Shown piece after piece: positions 7,983 through 15,821 of a stretch of 34,899 nt of DNA. The DNA comes from a virus, in IMG/VR virus record IMGVR_UViG_3300037882_000454, positions 1-34,899 of that record. One strand, written 5' to 3'. Within the stretch, counting starts at the first letter, position 1, and each line of letters begins with the position of its first letter. A program made the translations under genes and the position numbers. The notes under the pieces are model-generated. The model ran no database searches. It was not told where the DNA came from and saw nothing but the letters and a program-made list of their open reading frames with translations.

Positions 7983-8659
7983 ATCTTAACCGTAATGTAT
8001 GGAGGTAAGTTAGCGTTAGTACCGCTAGAGCCTGTAGAGCCTGTAGTTCCTGTCACCGATAAACTATGTTGATGGTCAGCGACTGTAGAAGTTGTAACAG
8101 TTGTTACTTGACCACCTGCTGCACTATCAACAGAGTTACCAATTCCTACAGTATCGTCTCTTGCACTAATTGTATGATTATGTGAACCAGATGCTCCAGA
8201 AGTTCCTGTCAAAGTAGCTGAGTGTGTATGAGATACAACAATAGAATCTTTAGAACCGCCAGTTTCTTCTAGTGTATCAAACAATGCATCACTAGCATTT
8301 AAACCAACTAAGACACGACCTGCACCAAACTCTACCCAAGTACCAAAGCCCATCAAAGATGAAGGATTAGTAGTACTAGAAGCGTTAATATAAATAGAAC
8401 CTACTGGGTATACAGCTTGTAGTGCAGCTGTTACGAATGCTGTAGTAGCTAACTGTGTTGTGTTAGTACCGAATACAGCTGTAGGAGCTGCTGGAGTTCC
8501 TGTAAATGATGGTGATGCAATGTCAGCTTTAGAACTGATTGCACCAGCGATAGCATTAAATTCGTTATCTAACTCTGTACCCTTAACAATCTTGTTAGAG
8601 TCACCTTGAGGTAACGTATCTTTAGTTGCAAAGTTGGTGGCTTTTACGTATGAACTCAT
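7964..8659 (-). CDS. Tail collar / short fibre protein with gp10-C-like domain
   Basis: This encodes 231 residues. Residues 1-45 include DTLPQGDSNKIVKGTELDNEFNAI, a typical attachment region that binds the virion. Residues 50-80 are an SFTGTPAAPTA-type linker. From residue 86 comes YPVGSIYINASSTTNPSSLMGFGTW, then GRVLVG, repeated THS and NHT histidines, and a C-terminal NLPPYITVKMWKRT. This is the phage collar/gp10 C-terminal type domain, in which paired His residues often bind iron along the trimer axis. It probably forms a receptor-contacting tip. It overlaps the tail tube B gene as ATGA. Confidence 0.8.
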   Translation of the reverse strand: MSSYVKATNFATKDTLPQGDSNKIVKGTELDNEFNAIAGAISSKADIASPSFTGTPAAPTAVFGTNTTQLATTAFVTAALQAVYPVGSIYINASSTTNPSSLMGFGTWVEFGAGRVLVGLNASDALFDTLEETGGSKDSIVVSHTHSATLTGTSGASGSHNHTISARDDTVGIGNSVDSAAGGQVTTVTTSTVADHQHSLSVTGTTGSTGSSGTNANLPPYITVKMWKRTA

Positions 8660-10260
8660 AGTAGTGTTTTTCCTTGCTTAAGTGCGAAGTCAATCTTTTG
8701 TATTGATAAAGGTGTTCCGTCGATGTCAGATTCAAATCCTAACTGTAGAACTGTACCTGATCCTGATGCTGGTATACGTGCAATGTCTAGAGCAATACCG
8801 TTTGTATATGTAGCTAATCCGTACTCTGCTACACCATACTCAAATACTTCAACTCTATCTAGTGTAATACCACGAGAGAAGTAGTTACGAGTATAATCAT
8901 AACCCCATTTAACAGCGATAGGCTGAGCAGATCCACCGATAGCAGTTACGTTAATCTTCTTTAGAATCTTTAACTGTGCATCAGAATCAAAGTTAAAGTA
9001 GTTAGTATAATAAGTCATACGGTATGTTGCACCGTTGTCTTCATATCCGTTGTACTTACCAATGTATCCGGGCTTACCAATATATAACTGTCTATCTTGA
9101 GTCACACAGAAAGCAGTAGGTCTAATCTGTTTCCAGATAGTTGTTCTAGCTGCTCCATTCTCTAATGCACCTCTTGTATCAAAACAATAAGTAAAACCAG
9201 TAGAAGGTAGTGATAATAAATAGAAAGCATCTGTAGGATAGTATACTGCTTTGATGTACTTTAATACTTCAGAATTAACGTTAGACAATAACTCATCACG
9301 TACGTTCTTAGAGATATCTCTGAAAGGTAATGACTTTTCTTGTACGACACGCTGTAAAGACTGCACACCAGTAGAAGATAAGAACATTAAGTCTGTACCA
9401 ATAGAAGCTACAGAGTCTCTAGCAATACAACCAATACCAGTGATAGTATCTTTTAATGTTAATAGTGACGGATCTACTGGATTCTCATAGATTACAATGT
9501 GCTTCTCACAGAAGATAATCAAGAAACCGTTATGATCTGCAAGAGCTACAATAGGATCGTTGTTTGGTACAACTTCACTGATATTAAGATAACCAGCAGT
9601 TCCTGTCTTCCATTGGGTAGGATCTAGTAAGTCACTGAAGTATACAGTTTGTCTATCGTTAGCAATATCCGCAACCCATACACGACCATAAGCAGTCATG
9701 ACTACGTTAGGAGTGAAGTCACTTACAGTATAATTACCGGGTAAGTTAGTAGCAATATCACCTAATCGTTGTAAGCCATAAGCACCTGTATGAGCATGAG
9801 CTGTAGCACCTAGTTTATGATATACTAATATAGGATGCCCTGCCTGAGCTAGGATAGCGTGACCTGAAGGAGTTGCTCCAGTATCGTAAGGCATGCCACT
9901 AATCTGCCAGCTGTCATCACTAATAGTATATGATAAATTACCTGTATCAGTGCTATTACGTACGGCTAATTGAGTTAATGTTGTAGTACCTGCATATAGT
10001 TTGTTATCAGCTGCAGATAAGACAACGTTACCATCATCTTTAAACACTTCATAGATAGCTCTAAAGTTAGCTTGTGATGCTAACTGAGTAGTGTTGACAG
10101 GAGTCCATCCTTGTCTTGCACCAATACGTCCGTACTTATCAATAATGCAGTTGTTCGCTTCTAGAGCAAAGCCACTAGATAACTGAACAGACGAGTCTTG
10201 TACGTTTAGTCCAAAGAAACCCGGAGCTGCGATTGATCCTGTTAATAGTTGTTCAGCCAT
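8656..10260 (-). CDS. Tail tube nozzle protein (tail tubular protein B-like)
   Basis: This encodes 534 residues from the ATG at 10260, which forms TAATG with the previous stop; a GTG at 10275 would add five residues and is less likely. The start (LLTGSIAAPGFFGLNVQDSS, then LSSGFALEANNCIIDKYGRIGARQGW) is characteristic of podovirus nozzle proteins, where a virion anchoring peptide leads into repeated beta-sheet blades. The rest is rich in aromatic and small residues and beta-type, with VWVADIANDRQTVYFSD and FLIIFCEKHIVIYE blades. It would sit under the adaptor ring and carry the fibres. The tail tube A gene lies directly upstream. Confidence 0.8.
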   Translation of the reverse strand: MAEQLLTGSIAAPGFFGLNVQDSSVQLSSGFALEANNCIIDKYGRIGARQGWTPVNTTQLASQANFRAIYEVFKDDGNVVLSAADNKLYAGTTTLTQLAVRNSTDTGNLSYTISDDSWQISGMPYDTGATPSGHAILAQAGHPILVYHKLGATAHAHTGAYGLQRLGDIATNLPGNYTVSDFTPNVVMTAYGRVWVADIANDRQTVYFSDLLDPTQWKTGTAGYLNISEVVPNNDPIVALADHNGFLIIFCEKHIVIYENPVDPSLLTLKDTITGIGCIARDSVASIGTDLMFLSSTGVQSLQRVVQEKSLPFRDISKNVRDELLSNVNSEVLKYIKAVYYPTDAFYLLSLPSTGFTYCFDTRGALENGAARTTIWKQIRPTAFCVTQDRQLYIGKPGYIGKYNGYEDNGATYRMTYYTNYFNFDSDAQLKILKKINVTAIGGSAQPIAVKWGYDYTRNYFSRGITLDRVEVFEYGVAEYGLATYTNGIALDIARIPASGSGTVLQLGFESDIDGTPLSIQKIDFALKQGKTLL

Positions 10261-10907
10261 TAAGAAGCCATCCACTCAGATTCTTCTAAATAACGACTAC
10301 TTTCAATAGCTATAGCGTCTGCTAATGATTGGTTATACAATGCATACATTTCACCTGATGCAATGCCACCATCTTCACCCCGCTCAGCAAATGCTCTTGC
10401 ACATGCGTTAAAGATTACAGGTTCGTGTGGTACTAATAATCTATCAGCATCAATTGATAAAGGGACTTGTGGTTTAATAATGTTAAAGCGTACGTTATAA
10501 ACACCGTTAGGAATAGGATAAAGATCTACCTGAGTATCTCCGTTAGCGTCTACACCGTTAAAGTTATAGTATGCTGGTGAACCTTTGTCAGAACTAGTCA
10601 TCAAGAACAATCTGTTCATCTCAGATGTAGTCTGATACTTTAGGAAGAAGTCATCAGTATCATTAATAACGTCAATGATTCTAAATCTCTGTCCTGATCC
10701 TACTAATACATAGTTAAAGATATCTGTAGCTGTTACTGCAGATAATGTATCTGATAAAGCATTCCATGCATAAGCGTCTTCAACCTGACGTTTAGCATCG
10801 TTAACGAATTCACCGATCATCTTAGAATAAGCATTGTCAGCTACGGAAGAAACTTCAGTCTCTCGTAGTCTACGTAATACCGAATTAACTAGTTGAATAT
10901 ATTGCAT
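10260..10907 (-). CDS. Head-tail adaptor (tail tubular protein A-like)
   Basis: This encodes 215 residues. It begins QLVNSVLRRLRETEVSS and continues KMIGEFVNDAKRQVEDAYAW, the paired helices of gp11/TTPA-type adaptors. A beta-rich centre follows (YNFNGVDANGDTQVDLYPIP), and a C-terminal helix with many Ala and Glu. Twelve copies would form the ring that joins the portal to the nozzle. The start codon lies about 20 bases downstream of the -10 box of the promoter at 10928-10956, with AAGGAT as ribosome binding site, so it is the first gene of its transcript. Confidence 0.8.
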   Translation of the reverse strand: MQYIQLVNSVLRRLRETEVSSVADNAYSKMIGEFVNDAKRQVEDAYAWNALSDTLSAVTATDIFNYVLVGSGQRFRIIDVINDTDDFFLKYQTTSEMNRLFLMTSSDKGSPAYYNFNGVDANGDTQVDLYPIPNGVYNVRFNIIKPQVPLSIDADRLLVPHEPVIFNACARAFAERGEDGGIASGEMYALYNQSLADAIAIESSRYLEESEWMAS

Positions 10908-10927
10908 TATAATCCTTATGTCCGTAT

Positions 10928-10956
10928 ATTATAACATACTTTATCTAAAATGTCAA
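10928..10956 (-). promoter_or_regulatory. Sigma70-type promoter for tail genes
   Basis: On the minus strand, TTGACA (10951-10956) and TATAAT (10928-10933) are separated by 17 bases. The A+T-rich stretch just upstream of TTGACA reads AAATAAAGC, the same as at the 22873 promoter. The region around TATAAT shares the 14 bases cgtatattataaca (plus strand) with the 18161 promoter. The first gene starts at 10907. The -35 box contains the stop codon of the HNH gene. Confidence 0.85.
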
Positions 10957-11417
10957 GCTTTATTTTCAGAAACAGCTTTACATAAATTAATAAAGTATTC
11001 TTGATCGTACTGCTGTTTCATGAAATTAATATCTTTGTGTACTAACTGTACATTCTCACGCAGATATCCTTCGCTACTATCTATTCTATCTATAGAAGCA
11101 GTAGCTGTTAAACCTTTTTCAGCCCATCCAATAGGTATACCCGATAACGCACAAACACCTTGTTGTTGTTCATATATATTCCAAATGTCTTCAATGGTTA
11201 ACTCCCACTGATACCCACGGCTTATACCACTCTTTTGTTTAATGTTAAACCATGTATTAGGGATGGAATGATACTTACCTTTAAAAGTATTAGAACTATT
11301 ACTACATGACTTACATTTCCAGTTACCTCTGACTGCATCATCTAAATGACCCTTACGACCATAAGATTGTAATGCACCGCAAGAAGGACAGTTTTTTGTG
11401 TAAGTCTTTAATTCCAT
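10953..11417 (-). CDS. HNH endonuclease with zinc ribbon, probable homing type
   Basis: This encodes 154 residues from the ATG at 11417, which makes TAATG with the previous stop; an ATG at 11423 would add two residues. Four cysteines (C10, C13, C35, C38) form a zinc ribbon. The second half has CALSGIPIGW, ASIDRIDSSEGY and ENVQLVHKDINFMK, the phage HNH core (catalytic Asp/His region, then Asn residues). Such free-standing nucleases cut a target in genomes that lack them and spread by repair. It interrupts virion genes and its last codons lie in the promoter of the next gene, both signs of insertion. The His at the usual first HNH position is not obvious, so activity is uncertain. Confidence 0.75.
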   Translation of the reverse strand: MELKTYTKNCPSCGALQSYGRKGHLDDAVRGNWKCKSCSNSSNTFKGKYHSIPNTWFNIKQKSGISRGYQWELTIEDIWNIYEQQQGVCALSGIPIGWAEKGLTATASIDRIDSSEGYLRENVQLVHKDINFMKQQYDQEYFINLCKAVSENKA

Positions 11418-11677
11418 TACCATTTCACCCGGTCGCTCCAATAAGCAGCACTCAATTTACCTTTAGCAATATTCTTAGCATGACGGTCTTTAAAAGCTTT
11501 GTTTCTTGCTGATCCGTCCGGACTACCCTTAACACCTTGCTGTCCAAACCTAATAGTCTTAACTTCATCACCTGATTTAGCCACTACTACATGTGACTTA
11601 GTAGGGTGGCTTGGTGTAGCTTTAGGTTTATTGTAACCTGACACACCTGCTTTAGCTAGTCTAGAGTCTTTCTTCAT
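11417..11677 (-). CDS. DUF6321 family protein
   Basis: This encodes 86 residues, highly basic. The pattern KKDSRLAKAGVSGYNKPKATP, then HPTKSHVVVAK, VKTIRFGQQGVKG and a Lys/Arg-rich KDRHAKNIAKGKLSAAYW is that of DUF6321, a small family frequent in phages of aquatic bacteria. The function is unknown to me. The basic, Gly/Ser-rich make-up would suit nucleic acid or virion interior binding. It lies in the head/tail gene block, two bases from the preceding gene. Confidence 0.75.
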   Translation of the reverse strand: MKKDSRLAKAGVSGYNKPKATPSHPTKSHVVVAKSGDEVKTIRFGQQGVKGSPDGSARNKAFKDRHAKNIAKGKLSAAYWSDRVKW

Positions 11678-11679
11678 AA

Positions 11680-12024
11680 TTAAGATCCATTCTGATAAGC
11701 TGTGTTTTGTAGAATCTCCATAGTCAGAATAACTGAAAATGTAGAACCCGCTGCTGGAGTTACTGTAATGTAATCATATTCATCCATGACCATGCGACCG
11801 TCAGAGAATCTAAGATACTCACCAGCTCCTACTGACTTAGCACCGGAGATAACAATGGTTGAACCATAACTTACATCGTGCCATCCTGCGGAGACAGAGT
11901 TAGTAGAACCTCCTCCGTTAGCTATGAACAACAAAGTAGCAATAGCCTTACAGCCTTTAGGGACTGTATAGACTGTATTAGCTACACCTGCTGTGAGGTT
12001 CTTACCTACTGTTAGTTCTCTCAT
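11680..12024 (-). CDS. Small beta-rich protein, possible virion decoration
   Basis: This encodes 114 residues with alternating polar and hydrophobic residues and many Gly, Thr and Val, which indicates a beta-sandwich. Stretches such as NTVYTVPKGCKAIATLLFIAN and YLRFSDGRMVMDEYDYITVTPAAG resemble small capsid-decoration or tail-associated proteins in phages. No family name can be given with confidence. It overlaps the preceding gene as ATGA. Confidence 0.55.
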   Translation of the reverse strand: MRELTVGKNLTAGVANTVYTVPKGCKAIATLLFIANGGGSTNSVSAGWHDVSYGSTIVISGAKSVGAGEYLRFSDGRMVMDEYDYITVTPAAGSTFSVILTMEILQNTAYQNGS

Positions 12025-12236
12025 TTAAATGTCCAGTGTGATCCGATGAATGTAACGATACCACCAACAATAGAAGCCACTGTCATACCCATCCAGAAGC
12101 CACCTTTAGATTTGTTAGCTAACTCTAGTAACTGTTCCATACCAGTCTCTAGCTTATCTATCTTCTTTTCCATTGCCTCTACCTGAGCAACTAACTTACC
12201 GTACTTGTAGAGGTCTATTCCGTTCTCTTCGCTCAT
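12021..12236 (-). CDS. XhlA-like membrane protein (second holin candidate)
   Basis: This encodes 71 residues. Residues 10-43 form an amphipathic coiled coil (VAQVEAMEKKIDKLETGMEQLLEL), followed by KSKGG and one membrane segment at about 46-65 (FWMGMTVASIVGGIVTFIG). This layout, coiled coil plus C-terminal membrane helix, is that of haemolysin XhlA-like phage proteins, which act with a holin or endolysin. It lies far from the 3TM holin gene, so the phage may use two membrane proteins in lysis. It could instead be a virion or signal-sensing protein. Confidence 0.6.
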   Translation of the reverse strand: MSEENGIDLYKYGKLVAQVEAMEKKIDKLETGMEQLLELANKSKGGFWMGMTVASIVGGIVTFIGSHWTFK

Positions 12237-12238
12237 GT

Positions 12239-12400
12239 TTATTCATCCGCAGGTAGTGGAGTATTGCCTTCAGCTACCCACTTTAGGTACTCTTGGTAGT
12301 CTGTGTTGGCTTCATCGAATGGGATAATAGCACCATCTGAAATTCGTTTAATACAAGATGCTGGCTGATTTGTAATTACATCTAAACATATTTTATACAT
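12239..12400 (-). CDS. Small fibre-associated protein
   Basis: This encodes 53 residues, too short for usual gene finders. It fits exactly between the neighbours (one base from the fibre gene, two from the next). It ends [28 protein letters not shown], a motif that recurs in small phage proteins encoded next to tail fibres and at the ends of fibre assembly proteins. I infer a fibre chaperone or fibre accessory role. No membrane segment is present. The start ATG is at 12400, in an A+T-rich stretch with no strong ribosome binding site, so it may depend on translation of the upstream gene. Confidence 0.6.
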   Translation of the reverse strand: MYKICLDVITNQPASCIKRISDGAIIPFDEANTDYQEYLKWVAEGNTPLPADE

Positions 12401-12401
12401 T

Positions 12402-13457
12402 TTATAACTCCGCTGATGCTACTAATGAGCCTGTATTAGAACCATTATATAAAACACAAGGTCTGCCTAGTGCTGTTGTTCCTGTAGCTGCAAGAGCATC
12501 AAATTCAATAGCATTTGTGGTTGTATATGTTGCATTTAAAGCAGTAATAGTCCCAACCCCACTAGCATCAAACCAATCAATAGTTCCGCTTATATTCATA
12601 GTAGGGGAAGCTCTCATTTGAACTTGTAGCGGTAGCCCAATACGACCTAGATTTGTCGTACCATTCATTACACCTCTGCCTACAGGCTTTTGATAAATTT
12701 GATAATATCTCTGACACAAAGCTAATTCAGTACCATAAGGTCTGTAATCAAAGCTAGTAGCAGTAGAGCCTTTTTCTAGTTGAACACCTGTGATGTAGAA
12801 GGTTGCTCCGCTAGTTCCGACTACTGATGTTGCTCCTGTGGCTGAAAACAAAACACTTGAGCTCCACGAACCCGCAGTTCCACTATAAGTAGAGCCCACA
12901 CCCAAACCAAAGTTCACTTGAACGCCTAATCCGTTGTTTGTTAGCCAAGTTCCATTTGTTTCACCAGCAATAGTAATTGATTTCTGCTCCCAAGTGTTGG
13001 CTGAGTTTATTGTGTAGCTAAATGGATAATACCTATTAAACGAACCATTACCAAAAGACCCACCAAAAGTGCCAGTCAAACTAGAGCGAACCCAAAAAGA
13101 CAAAGTTACAGGCTGAGCGTTAGCCGTTCCCCATCCTAAATCTGCAATATTGAAACCTTCAATTTTATGTGCAAGTAATGAAAATTGCGTAGCTCCTAAA
13201 GAAGCATCAGCAGAAGTTGTTGTTATCAATAATGAATTGGTAAATCCAGTCGGAGCTACAGAGCTTTGCTGTGCTGTCATAGAACCATCAGTATCTTCAA
13301 AACCTTGCCATCTATCAACTGTGTAAGCACCAGCAGCTGTTAATGTAACACTAGCACCAGCATTACGCTGGTCGATTCTCATGTCCGAATTAATCAGCCT
13401 ATTCTTGAAGCCTAACGAAGCATTAGGTACTTGCGATAGGTCTCTTGCTTTAGTCAT
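12402..13457 (-). CDS. Tail fibre / receptor-binding protein
   Basis: This encodes 351 residues. The N-terminus holds [20 protein letters not shown], a common opening of phage fibre and glycan-binding modules, followed by [21 protein letters not shown]. Residues 115-230 form a jelly-roll-like carbohydrate-binding domain ([19 protein letters not shown], then [34 protein letters not shown]). A C-terminal beta domain is rich in Thr, Asn and Gly. It probably contacts host surface polysaccharide. Its start overlaps the stop of the long fibre gene as TAATG, so the two fibres are likely co-translated. Confidence 0.75.
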   Translation of the reverse strand: MTKARDLSQVPNASLGFKNRLINSDMRIDQRNAGASVTLTAAGAYTVDRWQGFEDTDGSMTAQQSSVAPTGFTNSLLITTTSADASLGATQFSLLAHKIEGFNIADLGWGTANAQPVTLSFWVRSSLTGTFGGSFGNGSFNRYYPFSYTINSANTWEQKSITIAGETNGTWLTNNGLGVQVNFGLGVGSTYSGTAGSWSSSVLFSATGATSVVGTSGATFYITGVQLEKGSTATSFDYRPYGTELALCQRYYQIYQKPVGRGVMNGTTNLGRIGLPLQVQMRASPTMNISGTIDWFDASGVGTITALNATYTTTNAIEFDALAATGTTALGRPCVLYNGSNTGSLVASAEL

Positions 13458-15574
13458 TATTGCTTCCCTTCTAATGCTGTTAGTCTAAGTTCCATAGCTG
13501 TGATAGTGTCTGCTTGTGATTGAATGATGGCTTGTTGTTCTTGAATAGCAGCAGTTAGCGTAGCTACTAAGAATGAAGTATCAATGCTTTGTGGTTTGAT
13601 TGAACCATCTTCGTTTACTGCATCTTTTTCGCCAGTTACCGCTTGTGGACATACTTCAGCCAATTCGTGAGCAATAAAGCCTTCCCCAATTTCGTCAGGT
13701 GCAGACTTCCAAGTATATGTGCAAGGTTTTAAAGAAGCAACTCTAGCCAAAGCTCCTGTAATTGGTGCAATGTTCTCTTTTAAACGATGGTCAGATGTAG
13801 TATTGTAAGCAACCGCAGTTGTTCCGCTTTGTGTAATAGAGCCAATGGTAGAACCATTATATTTAAACCCAACATAACCTTCTCCGCTTGAAGAACCGTT
13901 AATATGACCTATTTCAACAGCACTTGAACCAGCTCTACTATATGATGGAAAAAATTTAAAACCACCATTAGTAACATCGCTCGTAGTCCCCACTAGCAAG
14001 TTACCAGAGGTATCTATTCTCATGCGTTCTGCAGAGTTAGTTACAAAGTTAATAAAATCAGTAGAAGAATCACCAGCAATATAAGTAGTAAGGTCACCCC
14101 ATCCATAGGCATTATTATTACTAAGACCTAAATTTCCAGCTACAGTTAATTTTTGGGTAGGATTACTTGTTCCAATACCTACATTACCTGAGGCATCCTT
14201 ATACAACTGCCCAGAACCAATGTTTACAACACCAGTTCCACCTGTGAGAGTGCCTGTGTAGCTTGGGTTAGACTTGGTTAGGAAGGTAGCATCAGACTGT
14301 GTTTGTGTATAGACATTAGCAATATCAAAAGTACTGAAAGCATAGATGTTTACTTCGTCACCAACAATAGATGCGGATGTCAATACTACTGAAGTACCGT
14401 TAGTAGCGGTATAATCAGCAACACTTTCTAACAGTGCTCCGTTAACTGTTACTAAAATAGAGCCTGGTGTGTATGCTAATGCAACAGCGTTATCATCGTT
14501 ACCAGAGAATGTTGTTTGACCTGAAGTGGCTGTGTATTTGTAAACAACTAAGATAGCTGTAGACGCAGCTGAAGCAGCAATCCACTGAGAGCCATCATAA
14601 ACATACATACCTTTGTCAGCAGGAGTAACAGCACCAGTATTATAATACAAAGCACCTGCAATCAAAGCATTGCCGTCATTGTCTACTGTAGGAGCAGAAT
14701 TCTTAGCACCTAAGTATCTGTCATCAAAACTATCATAAGAGGCAGCTGCAGCGGCAGCAGAGGCAGCAGCAGCAATCTCTGACGCACTGGCATTACTTGC
14801 TGATGTAGAAGCATTAGAAGCTGAAGTAGACGCTGCAGAAGCAGAGTTACTAGCGTTAGTAGCACTTGTTGCAGCAGCACTTGCAGAGTTACTAGCGTTA
14901 GTCGCTGAAGTACTAGCAGCAGATGCTGAAGCAGATGCATTAGAAGCTTGAGTAGTTGCTATACCAGCTTGTGTTGTAGCTGTTGTTGCTGACGATGCAG
15001 CACTTGTAGCTGAGTTGGCAGCATTAGTAGCGGAAGTAGCTGCCGCAGTTGCACTGTTAGCTGCATTAGTAGCCTGAGTAGTTGCTGTAGACGCTGAACT
15101 AGCGGCTGCAGTAGCACTATTAGCAGCATTGGTAGCTGATGTACTTGCAGCGTTTGCTGAATTGTTTGCGTTAGTAGCTGACGTAGCAGCAGCTGAAGCT
15201 GAACTAGCAGCGTTGGTAGCAGAAGTAGAAGCACTGCTTGCAGAAGAAGCAGCAGCTGTAGCACTATTACTAGCATTGGTAGCTTGAGTAGTAGCGATCC
15301 CTGCTTGAGTTGTTGCTGTTGAAGCACTAGAAGAAGCACTAGAAGCACTGGCTGCAGCAGAAGCTTGAGCAGTCTCTGCATTGGTCTCTGCAGTTTCTGC
15401 GTTAGTCTCAGCTAATTCTGCAGCAGCTTGAGCAGCTTGAGCAGCTAATTTAGCAGCCTCTGCAGCATCCGCATCTGCCTGTACTTCAATTGATAACTCA
15501 CGAACTAAGAGAGCTTCACTGGCTGAGTCACCAGTTGCATCACCTGCTCCACCCGCTCCACGATAGATCGCCAT
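13457..15574 (-). CDS. Long tail fibre with repeat shaft and S74 chaperone domain
   Basis: This encodes 705 residues. Residues 1-28 have [17 protein letters not shown], a conserved virion-attachment start. Residues about 30-275 are an Ala/Ser/Thr/Asn repeat shaft. Residues 285-310 have [18 protein letters not shown], then a beta-rich head with [20 protein letters not shown]. The last 112 residues are a peptidase S74 intramolecular chaperone: SDHRLKENI (Ser594, Lys599 as the likely Ser/Lys pair), [27 protein letters not shown], and a coiled-coil end. S74 domains trimerise the fibre and cut themselves off at the Ser. The mature fibre would then end near residue 593. The fibre head decides host range. 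Confidence 0.85.
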   Translation of the reverse strand: MAIYRGAGGAGDATGDSASEALLVRELSIEVQADADAAEAAKLAAQAAQAAAELAETNAETAETNAETAQASAAASASSASSSASTATTQAGIATTQATNASNSATAAASSASSASTSATNAASSASAAATSATNANNSANAASTSATNAANSATAAASSASTATTQATNAANSATAAATSATNAANSATSAASSATTATTQAGIATTQASNASASASAASTSATNASNSASAAATSATNASNSASAASTSASNASTSASNASASEIAAAASAAAAAASYDSFDDRYLGAKNSAPTVDNDGNALIAGALYYNTGAVTPADKGMYVYDGSQWIAASAASTAILVVYKYTATSGQTTFSGNDDNAVALAYTPGSILVTVNGALLESVADYTATNGTSVVLTSASIVGDEVNIYAFSTFDIANVYTQTQSDATFLTKSNPSYTGTLTGGTGVVNIGSGQLYKDASGNVGIGTSNPTQKLTVAGNLGLSNNNAYGWGDLTTYIAGDSSTDFINFVTNSAERMRIDTSGNLLVGTTSDVTNGGFKFFPSYSRAGSSAVEIGHINGSSSGEGYVGFKYNGSTIGSITQSGTTAVAYNTTSDHRLKENIAPITGALARVASLKPCTYTWKSAPDEIGEGFIAHELAEVCPQAVTGEKDAVNEDGSIKPQSIDTSFLVATLTAAIQEQQAIIQSQADTITAMELRLTALEGKQ
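14740..15474 (-). repeat. Degenerate repeat coding the fibre shaft
   Basis: About 735 bases encode near-continuous Ala, Ser, Thr and Asn in units such as [18 protein letters not shown] and [17 protein letters not shown]. The units are about 11 or 14 residues long and diverge in DNA sequence. The composition forces long open frames in other frames, which are not genes. Such tracts form a trimeric coiled or fibrous shaft and can change length by recombination between units. Confidence 0.8.
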
Positions 15575-15742
15575 TTAAACTTCCTTTAATTGTTTTTTCG
15601 TTGTTAAAGGTTTCTTTAATACTGGTTGTTCTTGTACTTCTATTACTTCTGTATACTCAGGGTGCTTACGCATTGTTTGAATGTCATGCTCTGAAGTAAA
15701 CTCAAATATATTACCAGTTGCTGTATCTTTAAACCTAGCCAT
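15575..15742 (-). CDS. Small protein between capsid and tail fibre genes
   Basis: This encodes 55 residues, too short for usual gene finders. The ATG at 15742 follows AAGGAG at a good distance, and the stop is directly adjacent to the fibre gene start. The sequence MARFKDTATGNIFEFTSEHD, then IQTMRKHPEYTEV and a basic tail (KKPLTTKK) resembles small head proteins encoded after phage capsid genes (a FxFxSEHDixxMrxHPeY pattern). I infer a minor head or head-completion role. It is the first gene after the capsid terminator hairpins. Confidence 0.65.
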   Translation of the reverse strand: MARFKDTATGNIFEFTSEHDIQTMRKHPEYTEVIEVQEQPVLKKPLTTKKQLKEV

Positions 15743-15753
15743 TGAAACTCCTT

Positions 15754-15779
15754 GTCTTTGTTAAAGACTCCGTAGAGCC
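15754..15779 (-). terminator. Second hairpin after capsid gene (UACG loop) and alternative hairpin
   Basis: On the minus strand GGCTC-TACG-GAGTC forms a 5-bp stem (one G-U pair) with a UACG loop, followed by TTTAAC. The last bases of that stem also fit a second hairpin, GTCTTT-AAC-AAAGAC (15754-15768), which ends directly before the AAGGAG of the next gene. The two hairpins share GAC (15766-15768), so they exclude each other. This could be a weak terminator or a leader structure. Confidence 0.5.
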
Positions 15780-15788
15780 CTTAAGAAA

Positions 15789-15808
15789 GACCCCTCCGAA
15801 GAGGGATC
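15789..15808 (-). terminator. Intrinsic terminator after major capsid gene (UUCG loop)
   Basis: On the minus strand CCCTC-TTCG-GAGGG forms a strong stem with a UUCG tetraloop closed by C-G, with two further outer pairs across one mismatch, followed by TCTTTCTT. It lies 14 bases past the capsid stop codon. It probably cuts transcript levels after the most needed gene and leaves partial read-through into the fibre genes. Confidence 0.8.
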
Positions 15809-15821
15809 AATCATTCAGCTA

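Noticed and set aside
14959-15381. A 140-codon Leu/Gln-rich open frame in another frame of the tail fibre gene
   Set aside because: It is forced by the Ala/Ser/Thr/Asn codon repeats of the real fibre frame; it is low complexity and has no ribosome binding site.
14740-15474. CRISPR-like repeat array
   Set aside because: The repeats are degenerate, without unique spacers, and in frame with a structural protein.
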